DNA of 64,000 nucleotides from Haemophilus parainfluenzae. Its GTDB lineage: Bacteria > Pseudomonadota > Gammaproteobacteria > Enterobacterales > Pasteurellaceae. Below the pieces are notes generated by a model. It was not told where the DNA came from and did no database searches. It saw only the letters and a list, made by a program, of their open reading frames with translations. Positions 1-9,028 of the stretch are shown piece after piece. Positions within the stretch are counted from its first letter, which is position 1. Each line of letters opens with the position of its first letter. A program made the translations under genes and the position numbers. The stretch is from the NCBI RefSeq assembly GCF_003252755.1, contig NZ_QEPT01000008.1, positions 1 to 64,000 on the forward strand, written 5' to 3'.

Positions 1-107
1 CGCCACTCGTCATCAAAGAAGCAAGCTTCTTTATGTTACCGTTCGACTTGCATGTGTTAAGCCTGCCGCCAGCGTTCAATCTGAGCCATGATCAAACTCT
101 TCAATTC
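1..107 (-). rRNA. rrs: 16S ribosomal RNA, 5' end only (partial)
   Basis: The reverse complement reads as the canonical start of bacterial 16S rRNA: AAGAGTTTGATCATGGCTCA, then the conserved AACGCTGGCGGCAGGC block and the ACACATGCAAGTCGAACG block before variable region V1. The gene runs leftwards out of the window, so only about the first 107 bases are present. The mature 5' end is placed near 106-107 by comparison with the E. coli start AAATTGAAGAG. It is the first gene of an rrn operon whose leader and promoter lie at 108-360. Confidence 0.97.
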
Positions 108-255
108 AAGTTCAATCGCTCAATACTGCTGACATAAAATGTCACTACTTAAAAAGTATTATGAATTTCTAGTTAGCACCTATTAAGACTTCAAAATTAA
201 AAAATATTTTTAAAACAAGTCAATCAACAAGTGCCCACACAGATTGTCTGATATA

Positions 256-268
256 TTGTTAAAGAGCA
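256..268 (-). promoter_or_regulatory. rrn leader boxA antitermination site
   Basis: On the minus strand this reads TGCTCTTTAACAA, the NusB/NusE boxA core found in rrn leaders. It lies between the rrn promoter and 16S, as expected. The bases that follow (minus strand, 255 down to about 232) resemble the conserved leader stretch after boxA in gamma-proteobacteria. Confidence 0.85.
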
Positions 269-321
269 AAAAACAACGACGCACTGGTTTTGTTAAAGCT
301 TCACAACAGCGCGTCGTTGTG

Positions 322-357
322 TGGGGCGTATTATAGGACTTTTAGAATTCTTTGCAA
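322..357 (-). promoter_or_regulatory. rrn promoter, stringent type
   Basis: On the minus strand a -35 element TTGCAA (352-357) and a perfect -10 element TATAAT (330-335) are separated by 16 bp. They are followed by a GC-rich discriminator ACGCCCC, a hallmark of ppGpp/DksA-repressed rRNA promoters. Upstream (361-392) is an A/T-tract region that could act as an UP element. The start site is predicted near 322. Confidence 0.8.
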
Positions 358-481
358 GTGCTTTTTTACAAAAAAATTCAATTTTTTTCTTGTCTGATGA
401 TTTAATCATCAAAGTGAATTGTCTTTGTTCAATATTCAAGGTAAATTACCACCAAAGAGTAGGCATTTTAATGAGGTAGTT

Positions 482-1303
482 ATGAATTTTGAGCAAATGA
501 TTGGTTTCGGTGTAGCAGGCAATTTCGCAGGACATTTAGAACAAGCCGGTGAAGCAGCTGATTTCACTCAAGTTAAGACAGAAAATGCCATTCAACCCAA
601 AGCGATTTTCCCTTTTTATATACCAAGTGAAAAAGCGGGCTTTCTTTCTACCTATCCTTTAAGTCACAATCAAATTAATTTTCCACAAGGCGCAGATAAT
701 CTGCAAATTGAACCTGAAATTGCACTTATTTGTGAACTTATCTATAAAGGAAATCAAGTTGAGAAAATTATCCCGCGTTATTTTACAGCTTATAATGACT
801 GCTCTATTCGTCGACCTAATGCGAAAAAAATCTGTGAAAAGAAAAACTGGGGCGCGACAAGTAAAGGTATTTCTTCCAAACTAATTCCACTTTCCTCTTT
901 TGTTAAAGGAAGTGAAATTGATCAATATCATATCGCTTGCTTCCATAAACGCAATGACGAACTCAATACTTACGGCATTGACAGCCCCGCGATTGGTTAT
1001 AGCTATTTCCACCAACAATTATTAGATTGGATCGTGGATAGAATGAACAATCAACCCGATGAAGGACCGATGAATCATATTGCCTCTTTATTAGAGCTAG
1101 CAAACTATCCGAAACAAGCTATTATTAGTATTGGCGCCACTCGTTATACCGAGTTCGGTGAAACGCATTTCTTACAACCTAATGATCTCAGCATTGTTGT
1201 CGTGTATAACGGTGAAAAATATTCTGCTGAGGAAATTGAGCAAATGGCAAAAAATGAAAAATTTGCAGACGACATTTCAGCGCTTATTCAGAAAGTAGTT
1301 TAG
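482..1303 (+). CDS. DUF5718-like conserved protein of unknown function
   Basis: This 273-residue soluble protein has no signal peptide or membrane segment. I recognise it as resembling the DUF5718 family, which looks like the fumarylacetoacetate hydrolase fold (Gly-rich N-terminus GFGVAGNFAGHLEQAGE, then an EPEIALICEL strand). No enzymatic activity can be assigned. The reading frame is open from a TTG at 419, but the ATG at 482 has a GAGG ribosome-binding site 5 nt upstream and is preferred. It reads divergently from the rrn promoter and converges on birA, with a shared hairpin at 1314-1343. Confidence 0.65.
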   Translation: MNFEQMIGFGVAGNFAGHLEQAGEAADFTQVKTENAIQPKAIFPFYIPSEKAGFLSTYPLSHNQINFPQGADNLQIEPEIALICELIYKGNQVEKIIPRYFTAYNDCSIRRPNAKKICEKKNWGATSKGISSKLIPLSSFVKGSEIDQYHIACFHKRNDELNTYGIDSPAIGYSYFHQQLLDWIVDRMNNQPDEGPMNHIASLLELANYPKQAIISIGATRYTEFGETHFLQPNDLSIVVVYNGEKYSAEEIEQMAKNEKFADDISALIQKVV

Positions 1304-1313
1304 CATACATATA

Positions 1314-1343
1314 AAAAGTGCGGTTAATTTTGACCGCACTTTT
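1314..1343. terminator. Bidirectional terminator built from paired uptake signals
   Basis: AAAAGTGCGGT and ACCGCACTTTT face each other across a short A/T loop, giving a stable hairpin with T-runs on both sides. It lies between the converging DUF5718-like gene and birA, so it probably ends both transcripts. Confidence 0.8.
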
Positions 1344-1345
1344 AT

Positions 1346-2272
<927 letters not shown>

Positions 2273-2317
2273 TCATAAAAACCTTGACAAATCTTACCAT
2301 AAAAGCGAAAAAATTCA

Positions 2318-2346
2318 TTTTCAACCACATGAAAAATCTGTATAAT
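2318..2346 (+). promoter_or_regulatory. Probable guaB promoter
   Basis: A perfect -10 TATAAT (2341-2346) is preceded by a weak -35 TTTTCA (2318-2323, 17-bp spacer) and followed by a C-rich discriminator (CCCAGCGC). Such promoters are typical of growth-rate-controlled genes. No convincing PurR operator is visible. Confidence 0.5.
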
Positions 2347-2393
2347 CCCAGCGCAATATTTTTTGACACAACTTTTAACAACGAGATATTGCC

Positions 2394-3857
2394 ATGCTTA
2401 GAATCAAACAAGAAGCTCTGACTTTTGACGACGTTCTACTCGTCCCAGCTCATTCAACTGTTCTTCCGAATACTGCCAACCTCTCAACTCATCTCACCAA
2501 AGAAATTCGCTTAAATATTCCGATGCTTTCTGCTGCAATGGATACTGTCACAGAAACCAAATTAGCAATCTCTTTAGCACAAGAAGGCGGCATCGGCTTT
2601 ATTCACAAAAATATGACGATCGAACGCCAAGCGGATCGTGTTCGTAAAGTGAAAAAATTCGAAAGTGGTATCGTTTCTGAACCAGTGACTGTTTCGCCAG
2701 ACTTAACCCTTGCAGCACTTGCTGAAATGGTGAAGAAAAACGGCTTCGCAGGCTACCCTGTTGTAGACGGTGAAAATAACTTAATCGGTATCATTACTGG
2801 CCGCGACACGCGTTTCGTAAAAGATTTAAGCAAAACTGTTTCACAATTAATGACGAAAAAAGAAGACTTAGTCACCGTAAAAGAAGGTGCAAGCCGTGAA
2901 ACGATTTTAGAATTAATGCATCAAAACCGCGTAGAGAAAGTACTTGTAGTAGATGATGCATTCAAATTAAAAGGCATGATCACCGTTAAAGACTTCCAAA
3001 AAGCGGAACAAAAACCAAATGCATGTAAAGATGAATTCGGTCGTTTACGTGTCGGTGCGGCTGTAGGTGCAGGCCCAGGTAACGAAGAACGTATTGATGC
3101 TTTAGTGAAAGCTGGCGTAGATGTGTTGTTAATCGACTCTTCTCACGGTCACTCTGAAGGTGTATTACAACGTGTTCGTGAAACGCGTGCAAAATATCCA
3201 AACTTACCTATCGTTGCGGGTAACGTCGCGACGGCTGAAGGTGCTATCGCACTTGCAGACGCAGGCGCAAGCGCAGTGAAAGTAGGTATTGGTCCTGGTT
3301 CTATTTGTACTACTCGTATCGTAACCGGTGTAGGTGTTCCACAAATCACCGCTATCGCAGATGCAGCGGCGGCATTAAAAGATCGTGGTATTCCAGTTAT
3401 CGCCGACGGTGGTATTCGTTTCTCTGGTGATATTGCAAAAGCTATCGCAGCTGGTGCGAGCTGTGTAATGGTTGGTTCTATGTTCGCTGGTACTGAAGAA
3501 GCGCCAGGTGAAATCGAACTTTATCAAGGTCGTGCGTTTAAATCTTACCGTGGTATGGGTTCATTAGGCGCAATGGCGAAAGGATCATCAGACCGTTACT
3601 TCCAATCGGACAATGCAGCAGACAAACTCGTACCAGAAGGCATCGAAGGCCGTATTCCATACAAAGGTTACTTAAAAGAAATCATCCACCAACAAATGGG
3701 TGGCTTGCGTTCTTGCATGGGCTTAACTGGCTGCGCAACTATCGAAGAATTACGCACGAAAGCAGAATTCGTTCGCATCAGTGGTGCAGGTATTAAAGAA
3801 AGCCATGTTCACGATGTAACCATTACCAAAGAAGCACCAAACTATCGTATGGGCTAA
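2394..3857 (+). CDS. guaB: Inosine-5'-monophosphate dehydrogenase
   Basis: GuaB oxidises IMP to XMP with NAD+, the committed step of guanine nucleotide synthesis, and works as a cytoplasmic tetramer. The 487-residue length matches the E. coli enzyme (488). The TIM barrel is interrupted by two CBS domains at about 90-205. The active-site loop GPGSICTTR places the catalytic cysteine at residue 305, and the flap carries an RGMGSLGAM-type motif. Translation starts at the ATG at 2394. A hairpin at 3863-3887 separates it from guaA, which follows in the same direction; the two genes form the usual guaBA pair. Confidence 0.98.
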   Translation: MLRIKQEALTFDDVLLVPAHSTVLPNTANLSTHLTKEIRLNIPMLSAAMDTVTETKLAISLAQEGGIGFIHKNMTIERQADRVRKVKKFESGIVSEPVTVSPDLTLAALAEMVKKNGFAGYPVVDGENNLIGIITGRDTRFVKDLSKTVSQLMTKKEDLVTVKEGASRETILELMHQNRVEKVLVVDDAFKLKGMITVKDFQKAEQKPNACKDEFGRLRVGAAVGAGPGNEERIDALVKAGVDVLLIDSSHGHSEGVLQRVRETRAKYPNLPIVAGNVATAEGAIALADAGASAVKVGIGPGSICTTRIVTGVGVPQITAIADAAAALKDRGIPVIADGGIRFSGDIAKAIAAGASCVMVGSMFAGTEEAPGEIELYQGRAFKSYRGMGSLGAMAKGSSDRYFQSDNAADKLVPEGIEGRIPYKGYLKEIIHQQMGGLRSCMGLTGCATIEELRTKAEFVRISGAGIKESHVHDVTITKEAPNYRMG

Positions 3858-3862
3858 TCCGT

Positions 3863-3887
3863 AAGGTGGCTTTAGTCCACCTTTTGT
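3863..3887 (+). terminator. guaB terminator or attenuator
   Basis: AAGGTGG and CCACCTT pair across a 7-nt loop and are followed by TTGTTGTTTT. It lies in the 109-bp guaB-guaA gap, so it may only partly end transcription before guaA. Confidence 0.65.
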
Positions 3888-3966
3888 TGTTTTAAAGTGC
3901 GGTTGATTTTTGTAAAGCTTTGGAGAAAATTGACCGTCTACACTATTAATAATAAGAGCATTATAA

Positions 3967-5526
3967 ATGACAAACATCCACAATCATAAAATCCTGATCC
4001 TCGACTTCGGTTCACAATATACTCAACTGATTGCACGTCGTGTGCGTGAAATCGGTGTGTACTGCGAACTTTGGGCGTGGGATGTGACTGAAGAACAAAT
4101 CCGTGAATTTAATCCAGACGGTATCATTCTTTCTGGAGGTCCAGAAAGTACTACTGAAGAAAATAGCCCACGTGCACCAGAATATGTATTTAACGCAGGA
4201 GTGCCGGTATTGGGTATTTGTTACGGTATGCAAACCATGGCGATGCAACTTGGTGGTCTAACTGAAACCTCTGATCATCGTGAGTTCGGCTATGCCTCCG
4301 TTTTAATGGATAATCCGACCGCACTTTTCGCTCATTTAAATGATGGCGATAGCAGATTGGATGTATGGATGAGTCATGGCGATAAAGTAACGCGCTTACC
4401 AGAAAACTTCCAAGTTACCGGTACAACTCCAACCTGCCCAATTGCCGCGATGTCTGATGAAAACCGTCGTTTCTACGGCGTACAATTCCACCCTGAAGTA
4501 ACCCATACTAAAAAAGGTTTGGAATTATTAATGAATTTCGTCGTAAACATTTGTGGTTGCGAAACCAAATGGACAGCAGAAAACATTATCGAAGATGCCG
4601 TTGCTCGTATTAAAGAGCAAGTGGGTAACGATGAAGTGATTCTAGGTTTATCTGGTGGTGTTGACTCTTCTGTGGTTGCATTACTTTTACATCGTGCTAT
4701 TGGTAAAAACTTACACTGTGTATTCGTGGATAACGGCTTACTTCGCTTGCACGAAGGCGATCAAGTCATGGAAATGTTCGGTGATAAATTTGGTTTAAAT
4801 ATTACCCGTGTTGATGCGGAAAGCCGTTTCTTAGGCGAACTTGCAGGCGTATCAGATCCTGAAGCAAAACGTAAAATTATCGGTAAAGTGTTCGTAGATG
4901 TATTCGATGATGAATCGAAAAAACTCACTAATGTGAAATGGTTGGCACAAGGTACGATCTACCCTGACGTGATCGAATCTGCAGCAAGCAAAACCGGTAA
5001 AGCGCATGTGATTAAATCACACCACAATGTAGGTGGCTTACCAGACTATATGAAACTTGGCTTAGTTGAACCGTTACGCGAGTTATTTAAAGACGAAGTA
5101 CGTAAAATCGGTTTAGCATTAGGCTTACCGGCTGAAATGATCAATCGCCACCCATTCCCTGGCCCGGGTTTAGGCGTACGTGTATTAGGTGAAGTGAAAA
5201 AAGAATACTGTGATTTATTACGCCGCGCGGATGCGATCTTTATCGAAGAATTACGCAACAGCGGTTGGTATGAAAAAACCAGTCAAGCTTTCAGCGTATT
5301 CTTACCTGTGAAATCTGTAGGTGTGATGGGCGATGGTCGTAAATACGATTGGGTTATTTCACTACGTGCGGTAGAAACCATCGACTTTATGACCGCACAT
5401 TGGGCTCATTTACCTTATGATTTATTAGGCAAAGTATCTAATCGTATCATTAACGAAGTGAACGGCATTTCCCGCGTCGTGTATGACATCAGCGGAAAAC
5501 CACCAGCAACGATAGAATGGGAATAA
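3967..5526 (+). CDS. guaA: GMP synthase (glutamine-hydrolysing)
   Basis: GuaA converts XMP to GMP using ATP and the amide nitrogen of glutamine. The 519-residue protein has a class I amidotransferase domain (about 8-200) with nucleophile Cys85 in GICYGMQ and the His175/Glu177 pair in FHPEV. The ATP-pyrophosphatase domain follows with the P-loop SGGVDSS (229-235), then a C-terminal dimerisation domain ending in the usual TIEWE. It is the second gene of the guaBA pair. A hairpin follows the stop codon. Confidence 0.98.
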   Translation: MTNIHNHKILILDFGSQYTQLIARRVREIGVYCELWAWDVTEEQIREFNPDGIILSGGPESTTEENSPRAPEYVFNAGVPVLGICYGMQTMAMQLGGLTETSDHREFGYASVLMDNPTALFAHLNDGDSRLDVWMSHGDKVTRLPENFQVTGTTPTCPIAAMSDENRRFYGVQFHPEVTHTKKGLELLMNFVVNICGCETKWTAENIIEDAVARIKEQVGNDEVILGLSGGVDSSVVALLLHRAIGKNLHCVFVDNGLLRLHEGDQVMEMFGDKFGLNITRVDAESRFLGELAGVSDPEAKRKIIGKVFVDVFDDESKKLTNVKWLAQGTIYPDVIESAASKTGKAHVIKSHHNVGGLPDYMKLGLVEPLRELFKDEVRKIGLALGLPAEMINRHPFPGPGLGVRVLGEVKKEYCDLLRRADAIFIEELRNSGWYEKTSQAFSVFLPVKSVGVMGDGRKYDWVISLRAVETIDFMTAHWAHLPYDLLGKVSNRIINEVNGISRVVYDISGKPPATIEWE

Positions 5527-5539
5527 TATCAATCAATTT

Positions 5540-5566
5540 AAAGGGCAAATTATTTGCCCTTTTCTT
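5540..5566 (+). terminator. guaA terminator
   Basis: AAGGGCAAAT pairs with the TTTGCCCTT arm, and the stem is followed by a T-rich run. It lies 14 nt after the guaA stop codon. Confidence 0.85.
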
Positions 5567-5602
5567 CTTTCATAGCACTAATTTCTCTCATCAATATTCA
5601 CT

Positions 5603-6535
5603 ATGGACATCGCATTTTTACTCGGTACTAAAATTATTGAACTAACACTTATTGTGCTTATCGGCTATGGGTTGGTTAAATCAAAATTATTAAAATCTGA
5701 AGATAGCAAGCCACTTTCTATTATTGGGCTTTATGTCATCAGTCCTGCGGTGATGATTGAAGCATTTCAAATTGATTACACACCTGAAATTCTACAAGGT
5801 TTGCAGCTTTCACTACTTATGGCCGTATTTCTTCAGAGTATTCTGATTATTATTGGCAGTCTGTTAAAGCGCTTATTAAACCTTGATCCTATTGAGCATG
5901 CCACTTCCATTTATTCTAATTCTGGCAACTTAATTATTCCAATTGTGATGTCGCTATTTGGTAAAGAATGGGTCATTTACGCCAGCTGTTTTATTGTGGT
6001 ACAAACCTTTCTATTTTGGACGCATTGCCGCTTGATTATTGTAGGAAAAGGAAATTTATCCTTGAAGATGATTGCTAAAAACATCAATATTTGGTCAATT
6101 CTCGTCGGAGCATTTTTGTTTGCTTTTCAAATTAAGTTGCCAAATATTATCAATGGCACGCTCTCTTCCATTGGTTTGTTTATTGGTCCAAACGCCATGC
6201 TTGTTGCGGGCATGTTAATTGCCGCAATTCCATTAAAAAGCATTGTTTCATCTAAGCGCATTTATTTAGTCACACTATTGCGCTTGTTGGTTATTCCGTT
6301 TGTATTGTTGATATTAATAAAGCTCATTGGCTTTGTACATTGGGTTGAGAAAGGTGAGATTATCGTGTTGATTAGCTTTTTGGCTACCACTAGCCCTTCA
6401 GCTTCAACAGTGACACAAATGGCGGTGATTTATAACAACAACCCACAAAAAGCCAGCGCCATTTATGGAATAACGACGCTGCTTTGTATGTTTACTATGC
6501 CTCTGGTGATTGCCTTATATCAAATATGGGGGTAA
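5603..6535 (+). CDS. AEC (auxin efflux carrier) family transporter
   Basis: This 310-residue inner-membrane protein has about ten hydrophobic segments in the two five-helix halves typical of AEC carriers. Characteristic helix-break motifs are visible, for example STYSNSGNL-like YSNSGNLIIP near 108 and the C-terminal ATTSPSASTVTQMA. Family members move organic acids such as malate or malonate, or amino acids; the substrate cannot be read from the sequence. It stands alone between the guaA terminator and a convergent gene. Confidence 0.85.
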   Translation: MDIAFLLGTKIIELTLIVLIGYGLVKSKLLKSEDSKPLSIIGLYVISPAVMIEAFQIDYTPEILQGLQLSLLMAVFLQSILIIIGSLLKRLLNLDPIEHATSIYSNSGNLIIPIVMSLFGKEWVIYASCFIVVQTFLFWTHCRLIIVGKGNLSLKMIAKNINIWSILVGAFLFAFQIKLPNIINGTLSSIGLFIGPNAMLVAGMLIAAIPLKSIVSSKRIYLVTLLRLLVIPFVLLILIKLIGFVHWVEKGEIIVLISFLATTSPSASTVTQMAVIYNNNPQKASAIYGITTLLCMFTMPLVIALYQIWG

Positions 6536-6542
6536 ATCGTGG

Positions 6543-6572
6543 AAAAGTGCGGTCAATTATTTAAGCACTTTT
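6543..6572. terminator. Convergent hairpin at the end of the AEC gene
   Basis: AAAAGTGC pairs with GCACTTTT across a 14-nt loop. The left arm belongs to an uptake signal (AAAGTGCGGT), but the right arm is only a partial match. The hairpin overlaps the last codons of the opposing 81-codon gene. Confidence 0.5.
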
Positions 6573-6802
6573 GATGCTGGCTGCTCTTTTTTTAAACGAT
6601 AAAGTTGATATAAATTAACGAAAACTAAGAAGGCGTTTAGAAGCGCAACTGGATAAGATTTGATGATTAAACTGTAAACGACAAAAAGTACCGCTCCAAT
6701 TGCATTAACAACTCTCAAGTGAACAATGGATTTGAATAAAAAAGACACGGCCACAAAGAATGTTGCCAAATAACCTAATAACTCAATGAAATTAAATTCC
6801 AT
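6557..6802 (-). CDS. Small YgjV-like inner-membrane protein
   Basis: This 81-residue protein has three hydrophobic segments (around 6-24, 30-48 and 50-68) and a basic, Lys-rich C-terminus. It resembles small YgjV/CBU_0592-type membrane proteins of unknown function. The open frame extends upstream to 6880, but the ATG at 6802 has a strong GGAGAG site 5 nt before it. It follows azlD on the same strand after 121 bp and may be the last gene of the metR-azlCD transcript, though a 10-bp inverted repeat lies in the gap. Confidence 0.65.
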   Translation of the reverse strand: MEFNFIELLGYLATFFVAVSFLFKSIVHLRVVNAIGAVLFVVYSLIIKSYPVALLNAFLVFVNLYQLYRLKKEQPASKVLK

Positions 6803-6923
6803 AAATCTCTCCGTTAACAATGATTGAGGCGCCATCATAAAAGATTTTGGAATTGAGGAAAAGAGGCGAAATAAAGGCAACCGATTGCAATATCAAGAAA
6901 TTTTTATTTCGCTCAAAATTCGC

Positions 6924-7253
6924 TTAGATAAAGATTTTTTGCACTAAAAACATATAAAAAATTGTGCCTGCCGAGATAGAAAGAAACATGTTCTTTTTCC
7001 AGAAATGCAATCCCAATACCAAAGCACCCGCTATAAAATCTGGCAAGCCATGATAACCACTCAACACATCCACATTTTTATAGCAATACACCACTAACAT
7101 CCCAAACATCGCCGCAGGCAATACTTTGCCAAGGTAACGAACATATTCTGGAATTTGGCGATTTGCGGGAAAGATCCAGAAAGGCAATAATCGGGTAAAT
7201 TGCACGCACAGAATACAAATCACAATGGTGATAATTTGCTCCATCAATGTCAT
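6924..7253 (-). CDS. azlD: AzlD-family branched-chain amino acid exporter subunit
   Basis: This 109-residue membrane protein has four hydrophobic segments and the RLLPFW motif typical of the small AzlD subunit. AzlD pairs with AzlC to form an exporter of branched-chain amino acids or methionine (BrnFE in Corynebacterium, YgaZH in E. coli). Its start overlaps the azlC stop by 4 nt (ATGA), which indicates translational coupling and a stoichiometric complex. Confidence 0.88.
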   Translation of the reverse strand: MTLMEQIITIVICILCVQFTRLLPFWIFPANRQIPEYVRYLGKVLPAAMFGMLVVYCYKNVDVLSGYHGLPDFIAGALVLGLHFWKKNMFLSISAGTIFYMFLVQKIFI

Positions 7254-7975
7254 TTTAATGCCTCCAATTTAGATGAAAGTTTAGGCCGCCTTACAGTTAA
7301 CAGAATCCAAATACTAATGAGTGTTGGCACTAAAAAATGCTCTTTTCCAACAATTAATAGCGATGCAAAAGCCACACTTAAACCTAATAATGAACTTTCA
7401 TGAGATTTTTCTTTGAGCCAGTTTTCAGCAAAAATCACGAGGAAAAGTGCAGTCATACCAAACTCTACCCCTTTTAAATCAAAAGGGATAATTGAACCAA
7501 ATAGGTTACCTAATCCTGCTCCAACAACCCAATAAAGATGGAGATAAAAACTGACAAAGAACATGTACCAGCCTTTATCTAAATGATCAGGAATCTTTGC
7601 CATATAGTTCAGAGAAAAACTTTCATCTACAAGAGTACTAATTAAATACCAACGTTTTTTCCCGAGTTGAACCCCATATTTTTCTAACATGGAAATGCCA
7701 TAAAAAATCTGGCGACCACTTACCATCAGTGTCACCAATGCAACACTTAAAGGCGAAAAAGGCATAACTAGTGCTGCAGCCGCAATAAATTCAACGGAGC
7801 CTGCATAAATAAGTGCAGCCATTGCAACGGGAAACCAAACACCGAATCCAAGTGCTTTCATGTAAATGCCGTATGCTATGCCTAAAAATAAAAAACCGGC
7901 AAGCATTGGCATACTGTAAGGAAATGCCGCTTTTGCCGCGGCTTTGATGGGATTTTCTGTCACTACTTCTGACAT
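7250..7975 (-). CDS. azlC: AzlC-family branched-chain amino acid / methionine exporter subunit
   Basis: This 241-residue inner-membrane protein has about seven hydrophobic segments. It has the family signature near the start (AAAKAAFPYSMPMLAGFLFLG) and the SVEFIAAAALV and SGRQIFYGIS motifs. It forms the large subunit of the exporter with the overlapping azlD. It begins 9 nt after the metR stop on the same strand, so a methionine regulator and the exporter share an operon. Export of methionine is therefore a reasonable inference, but the sequence alone does not fix the substrate. Confidence 0.9.
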   Translation of the reverse strand: MSEVVTENPIKAAAKAAFPYSMPMLAGFLFLGIAYGIYMKALGFGVWFPVAMAALIYAGSVEFIAAAALVMPFSPLSVALVTLMVSGRQIFYGISMLEKYGVQLGKKRWYLISTLVDESFSLNYMAKIPDHLDKGWYMFFVSFYLHLYWVVGAGLGNLFGSIIPFDLKGVEFGMTALFLVIFAENWLKEKSHESSLLGLSVAFASLLIVGKEHFLVPTLISIWILLTVRRPKLSSKLEALK

Positions 7976-7984
7976 ATTGACCTA

Positions 7985-8914
7985 CTACAACTCTAAAACA
8001 GACAAACCAGGTAAGGTCGAAAAGCTTTGCGTTTTAACTGTTTGATGGAAATCTTCGATATAAGCTAAATTCACATCTTCTTTACGAATCGCCGCATAAA
8101 GGTTGCTGTACAATCCTTCTTCTGTAATTTTACGTGCCACCACATACCCTTTCTCTAAATAAGGTAATGCCGCCCAATAAGGTACAGTAGCAATGCCACG
8201 ACGACTCGCTACTAACTGGATCAAAGCGATCGTTAGCTCTGTTGTACGACGAGGTGGATTAATACCTTTCGGTTTCAATACTTGACGATATAAATCCAAC
8301 ATATCATCTGGCACAGGATAAGTTACCCAAGTTTCTTCAGCAAAATCTTCCGCCTGCCAAACCTCTTTATTGGCTAATGGATGATCTTTAGAGCAAATGC
8401 CCACCATTTCATAAGAAAACAACGGCTTAAACAAAACATCACTATTTTGTTCAACTTCTGACACGATTGCCCAATCTGCACGATGAGATAACAATAATCC
8501 AACCGGATCAGTGTGGAAACCTGAGACAATATCCAACTCCACCAAGCTCCAGTGTTGACGAAATTCATCCATTGCCGGCATTAACCAGTCGAAACAGGTA
8601 TGACACTCTACTGCAATTCGTAATTGCCCTGCATCACCGTGTTTTACGCGTGCAAGCTCACGTTCTGCATCAACCACTTTCGGAAGAATTTCATTGGCAA
8701 GACGAATCAAGCGATCGCCTGCGGCTGTAAAACGCAATGGGTTACTTTTACGCTCAAAAAGAGGTAAACCGAATTGCTCTTCCATTAACTTAATTTGGTG
8801 AGAGAGTGCTGATTGTGTTAAATACACACGTTTTGCCGCCATCGAAACGCTGCCCGTTTCCTTCAAAGCAAGCAAGGTTCTTAGGTGACGAAGTTCAAGA
8901 AATGTTTGTTTCAT
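7985..8914 (-). CDS. metR: LysR-type regulator MetR
   Basis: MetR activates methionine synthesis genes with homocysteine as co-effector. The 309-residue protein has the LysR helix-turn-helix at about 8-67 (SVSMAAKRVYLTQSALSHQIKLME) and a periplasmic-binding-like effector domain. The stretch RIAVECHTCFDWL closely matches the E. coli MetR stretch RIAIECHSCIQWL. It is the first gene of metR-azlC-azlD. No clear TGAA-N5-TTCA operator could be identified in the 70 bp upstream. Confidence 0.88.
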   Translation of the reverse strand: MKQTFLELRHLRTLLALKETGSVSMAAKRVYLTQSALSHQIKLMEEQFGLPLFERKSNPLRFTAAGDRLIRLANEILPKVVDAERELARVKHGDAGQLRIAVECHTCFDWLMPAMDEFRQHWSLVELDIVSGFHTDPVGLLLSHRADWAIVSEVEQNSDVLFKPLFSYEMVGICSKDHPLANKEVWQAEDFAEETWVTYPVPDDMLDLYRQVLKPKGINPPRRTTELTIALIQLVASRRGIATVPYWAALPYLEKGYVVARKITEEGLYSNLYAAIRKEDVNLAYIEDFHQTVKTQSFSTLPGLSVLEL

Positions 8915-8982
8915 TAGAATAATTCATAAAGTTATCGAGTTAGATGAGCAACATGATAACGCAAATTAAATTTGTCGAAAAG

Positions 8983-9021
8983 AAAGTGCGGTCAAAAACG
9001 TTGATATTTTTGACCGCACTT
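8983..9021 (-). terminator. Paired-uptake-signal terminator after the SpecificRecomb-family gene
   Basis: AAAGTGCGGTCAAAAA and TTTTTGACCGCACTT form a long stem across an 8-nt loop. It lies 8 bp beyond the stop codon of the upstream minus-strand gene and before the metR promoter region. Confidence 0.8.
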
Positions 9022-9028
9022 AAGCCGA

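Noticed and set aside
2986-3349. Open frames opposite guaB
   Set aside because: They lie fully inside guaB in the antisense direction, lack ribosome-binding sites and show no recognisable family.
8915-8980. MetR operator (TGAA-N5-TTCA) before metR
   Set aside because: TGAATTATTC and AATGAAAC occur, but the spacing does not fit the consensus.
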